Shown piece by piece: positions 14,866-16,392 of a stretch of DNA of 16,392 nt. The notes below the pieces were generated by a model that saw only the letters and a list, made by a program, of their open reading frames with translations, searched no databases and was not told the DNA's origin. Each line of letters starts with the position of its first letter. Position 1 is the first letter of the stretch. Position numbers and translations under genes: made by a program. Location: assembly GCA_050485785.1 (NCBI GenBank), contig JBJHCA010000073.1, positions 1 through 16,392 of the forward strand. Direction: 5' to 3'. The DNA comes from JBJHCA01 sp050485785 (GTDB taxonomy: Bacteria; Bacteroidota; Bacteroidia; Chitinophagales; Saprospiraceae).

Positions 14866-14878
14866 TTGTTCACAACAA
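14866..14878. promoter_or_regulatory. Palindrome TTGTTCACAACAA upstream of exbB
   Basis: Five-base arms TTGTT and AACAA surround CAC, 62 bp before the exbB ATG. The arms resemble those of the repeat at 14406-14427, although the spacer differs. It could be a regulator site for the exbB cluster. Confidence 0.3.
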
Positions 14879-14940
14879 AGTTTTATATTGCGGCCTCAAA
14901 GCAATTTAACACTCATTAAAACGCGAAAAATTATTCGACT

Positions 14941-15699
14941 ATGAAACGTTTTTTCCTGTTCTTTTTTATCCTGACATTGTCAGTGATGTTTACGCCTGAG
15001 GTGGTACTTGCCCAGGCAGGAGAAACTCCTTCGGTTACAGCCGAGATTGAGGAGGAGTTTGGGCACCAACTGCTGAAGCGTTACTTTATTGAGGGTGACT
15101 GGCGCTTCATGTCACTAGTACTGGTATGTCTTATTCTGGGTATGGCCTTCAGCATTGAGCGGATCATTACACTAAATATTGCCACTGCCAATACGGATAA
15201 ATTGCTGGCACAAATTGATGAAAAGCTCAAGGCAGGGGATATTGAAGGAGCCAAGGAGGTTTGCAAATCAACCCAGGGGCCTGCGGCCAGTGTGCTTTAT
15301 GAGGGCCTTAAACGGCATCATGAAGGTATAGAGGCCGTTGAGAAATCGATTATTGCTTACGGCGCAGTTCAGATGGGATTGCTGGAGCGCGGGCTGGTAT
15401 GGATTTCGCTGTTTATTGCCATTGCGCCGATGTTAGGATTCATGGGTACCGTAATAGGTATGATCGGGGCTTTTGACCGGATTGCCGCGGTAAACGACAT
15501 ATCCCCATCGGTGGTTGCCGGTGGTATTAAGGTAGCGCTTTTGACCACGGTATTTGGTTTGATCGTAGCCATCATTCTTCAGATATTTTACAATTATATC
15601 GTATCAAAAATTGACGCCATTGTAAACCGAATGGAGGATGCATCAATTACTTTGGTGGATCTGATGGTGGAGAACAACATTGTAAAAGTGCATGCCTGA
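14941..15699 (+). CDS. exbB: MotA/TolQ/ExbB-type proton channel protein
   Basis: This 252-residue inner-membrane protein belongs to the ExbB/TolQ family, which uses the proton motive force together with ExbD to energise outer-membrane processes through TonB-like proteins. It begins with a cleavable-looking signal sequence (residues 1-24, ending VVLAQA). A first membrane helix follows at about 56-72, with cytoplasmic helices at 80-145 and two long helices at about 150-176 and 196-218. The conserved channel sequences are IAPMLGFMGTVIGMI (161-175) and LLTTVFGLIVAI (200-211), with the threonines and glycines expected for the pore. The gene is followed after 21 bp by an unknown membrane protein gene and then exbD, all on the plus strand. 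Whether it serves TonB-dependent transport or another motor-like system cannot be told from the window. Confidence 0.93.
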   Translation: MKRFFLFFFILTLSVMFTPEVVLAQAGETPSVTAEIEEEFGHQLLKRYFIEGDWRFMSLVLVCLILGMAFSIERIITLNIATANTDKLLAQIDEKLKAGDIEGAKEVCKSTQGPAASVLYEGLKRHHEGIEAVEKSIIAYGAVQMGLLERGLVWISLFIAIAPMLGFMGTVIGMIGAFDRIAAVNDISPSVVAGGIKVALLTTVFGLIVAIILQIFYNYIVSKIDAIVNRMEDASITLVDLMVENNIVKVHA

Positions 15700-15720
15700 A
15701 TGCAATAAACCTGAAAAATT

Positions 15721-16221
15721 ATGTATGATTTTTTAAGCAGACGAGGACCTGCGTTGGGTTTTGGGCTAGGCCTGGTGATTGTACTGATCTTTGTACTCAC
15801 CATGTCGACCAGCAACCAGGTTGAAGAGGCCACCAGGCTGATGAGCAGTGATCAGCCGGTGACTACGGCTGACGTTGAGCCTATCACAATGTTCAATACG
15901 GGTTTGTACGGAAGTTATTTCCTGATAATAGTATCCGGCATTTTGGCCATATTCCTTTCTTTGCTCAATGCATTGAGAGGCAACCCCAAAGACCTGTTGA
16001 AATTTGGTGCCGGAGTGCTTATTTTGGCAATAATCTTAGGCGTTGCCTATGCCATGGCTCCTACTGAACATGGTTATGTATTACAAAGGACCATGGAGCA
16101 GTTCGACATAAGCAGCAGAGAAAGTGCTTTCATCAGTACGGCAATCAATGGGGCAATAGGCTTGTTGGGAATTGGATTTCTGGCATTGTTTGCCAGTGAA
16201 TTGCGAAACATTTTCAAATAG
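15721..16221 (+). CDS. Four-helix membrane protein of unknown function between exbB and exbD
   Basis: I do not recognise a named family for this 166-residue protein. Four hydrophobic segments are clear at about 10-28, 62-84, 92-112 and 139-158, with short loops; the longest (29-61) contains acidic residues and would face the periplasm if the basic N-terminus (SRRG) stays inside. No signal peptidase site is obvious. It sits 21 bp after exbB and 6 bp before exbD, so it must be translated from the same transcript and is likely a partner or accessory subunit of the ExbB-ExbD complex. Homologues in this position are, as far as I recall, frequent in Bacteroidota, but their function has not been assigned to my knowledge. 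Confidence 0.88.
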   Translation: MYDFLSRRGPALGFGLGLVIVLIFVLTMSTSNQVEEATRLMSSDQPVTTADVEPITMFNTGLYGSYFLIIVSGILAIFLSLLNALRGNPKDLLKFGAGVLILAIILGVAYAMAPTEHGYVLQRTMEQFDISSRESAFISTAINGAIGLLGIGFLALFASELRNIFK

Positions 16222-16227
16222 ACAATT

Positions 16228-16392
16228 ATGGCAAAGAACCGCGAACAACCCGAAGTGAATGCGAGCTCGATGGCAGATATTGCCTTCCTGCTTCTCATTT
16301 TCTTCCTGGTGACCACGCAGATCGACGTCGATCAGGGCATCATGGTTCGTCTGCCGCCCTGGTCTGATGAGCCACCGGAAATGCTTCAACTG
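16228..16392 (+). CDS. exbD: Biopolymer transport protein ExbD/TolR (5' part, cut by the window edge)
   Basis: The first 55 codons of an ExbD/TolR-family gene are present and the frame is open to the last base. The start at 16228 gives a short basic, polar cytoplasmic N-terminus (MAKNREQPEVNASS). The signature membrane helix MADIAFLLLIFFLVTT follows (residues 15-30), in which Asp17 is the residue that carries protons through the ExbB-ExbD complex. A periplasmic segment begins after residue 31 with IDVDQGIMVRLPP, as in other Bacteroidota ExbD proteins. It follows the unknown membrane protein gene by 6 bp. In this phylum a second exbD often follows, which cannot be checked here. Confidence 0.93.
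   Translation, partial: MAKNREQPEVNASSMADIAFLLLIFFLVTTQIDVDQGIMVRLPPWSDEPPEMLQL

Larger units (their letters stand above)
14322..14940. other. Long divergent intergenic region between the Crp/Fnr regulator and exbB
   Basis: About 620 bp separate two diverging genes and no convincing coding region is present. The region holds three inverted repeats: the TTGTTGC pair at 14406-14427, ACCGG-A-CCGGT at 14743-14753 and TTGTTCACAACAA at 14866-14878. It is AT-rich with several A and T runs. No exact TAnnTTTG box faces exbB; the closest is TATATTGC at about 14885, one base short of the consensus. I find no match facing the regulator gene. An unannotated small RNA is possible, but nothing in the sequence identifies one. 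Confidence 0.6.

Overview
The window looks like a chromosomal segment of a Bacteroidota bacterium. The evidence is lineage-typical gene content and order (bamD - omega subunit - coaBC - DUF4835/PorD - recN - fabI), a Bacteroidota-style omega/Rpb6 subunit, and several upstream regions carrying the Bacteroidota -7 box TAnnTTTG in place of a sigma70 -10/-35 promoter. Shine-Dalgarno sequences are not evident. The RecN motif reading HEQFD, where HSQHQ is more common, reminds me of Saprospiria/Chitinophagia; that placement is an inference. I see no rRNA, tRNA, CRISPR array, insertion sequence or phage gene.

Layout. At the left edge a biotin carboxyl carrier protein gene (+ strand) converges on a long block of minus-strand genes. 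Its reading frame is cut by a stop codon just before the usual last strand of the biotinyl domain. From 14.3 kb down to 0.55 kb every gene is on the minus strand. In transcription order these are: a sulfur module (Crp/Fnr regulator, persulfide dioxygenase-rhodanese fusion, two half-size YeeE/YedE-type transporter proteins); an ECF-type sigma factor; the tail-specific protease Prc; then bamD, rpoZ, coaBC, the DUF4835/PorD gene, recN, fabI and a small putative lipoprotein gene. After a gap of about 620 bp between translation starts, a plus-strand cluster begins at 14.94 kb with exbB, a four-helix membrane protein of unknown function and the start of exbD, which runs off the window.

How the parts work together. 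The sulfur module makes biochemical sense as a unit. The fusion enzyme should oxidise persulfide and yield sulfite and thiosulfate, the YeeE/YedE pair should move thiosulfate or a related sulfur species across the membrane, and the Crp/Fnr protein, with three clustered cysteines in its sensor domain, is a good candidate regulator. The bamD-to-PorD group joins envelope assembly, transcription and coenzyme A synthesis in one co-directional run, with recN given its own probable promoter. FabI supplies fatty acid elongation and is followed after 2 bp by the unknown lipoprotein. The ExbB/ExbD cluster would supply proton-motive energy to an outer-membrane process.

Most of the window is ordinary housekeeping. 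The points that deserve attention are the nonsense codon in the carrier protein gene, the inverted repeats around the sulfur module (including a 32-bp dyad between the fusion enzyme and the transporter), the cysteine cluster in the regulator, and the unknown protein inserted between exbB and exbD.
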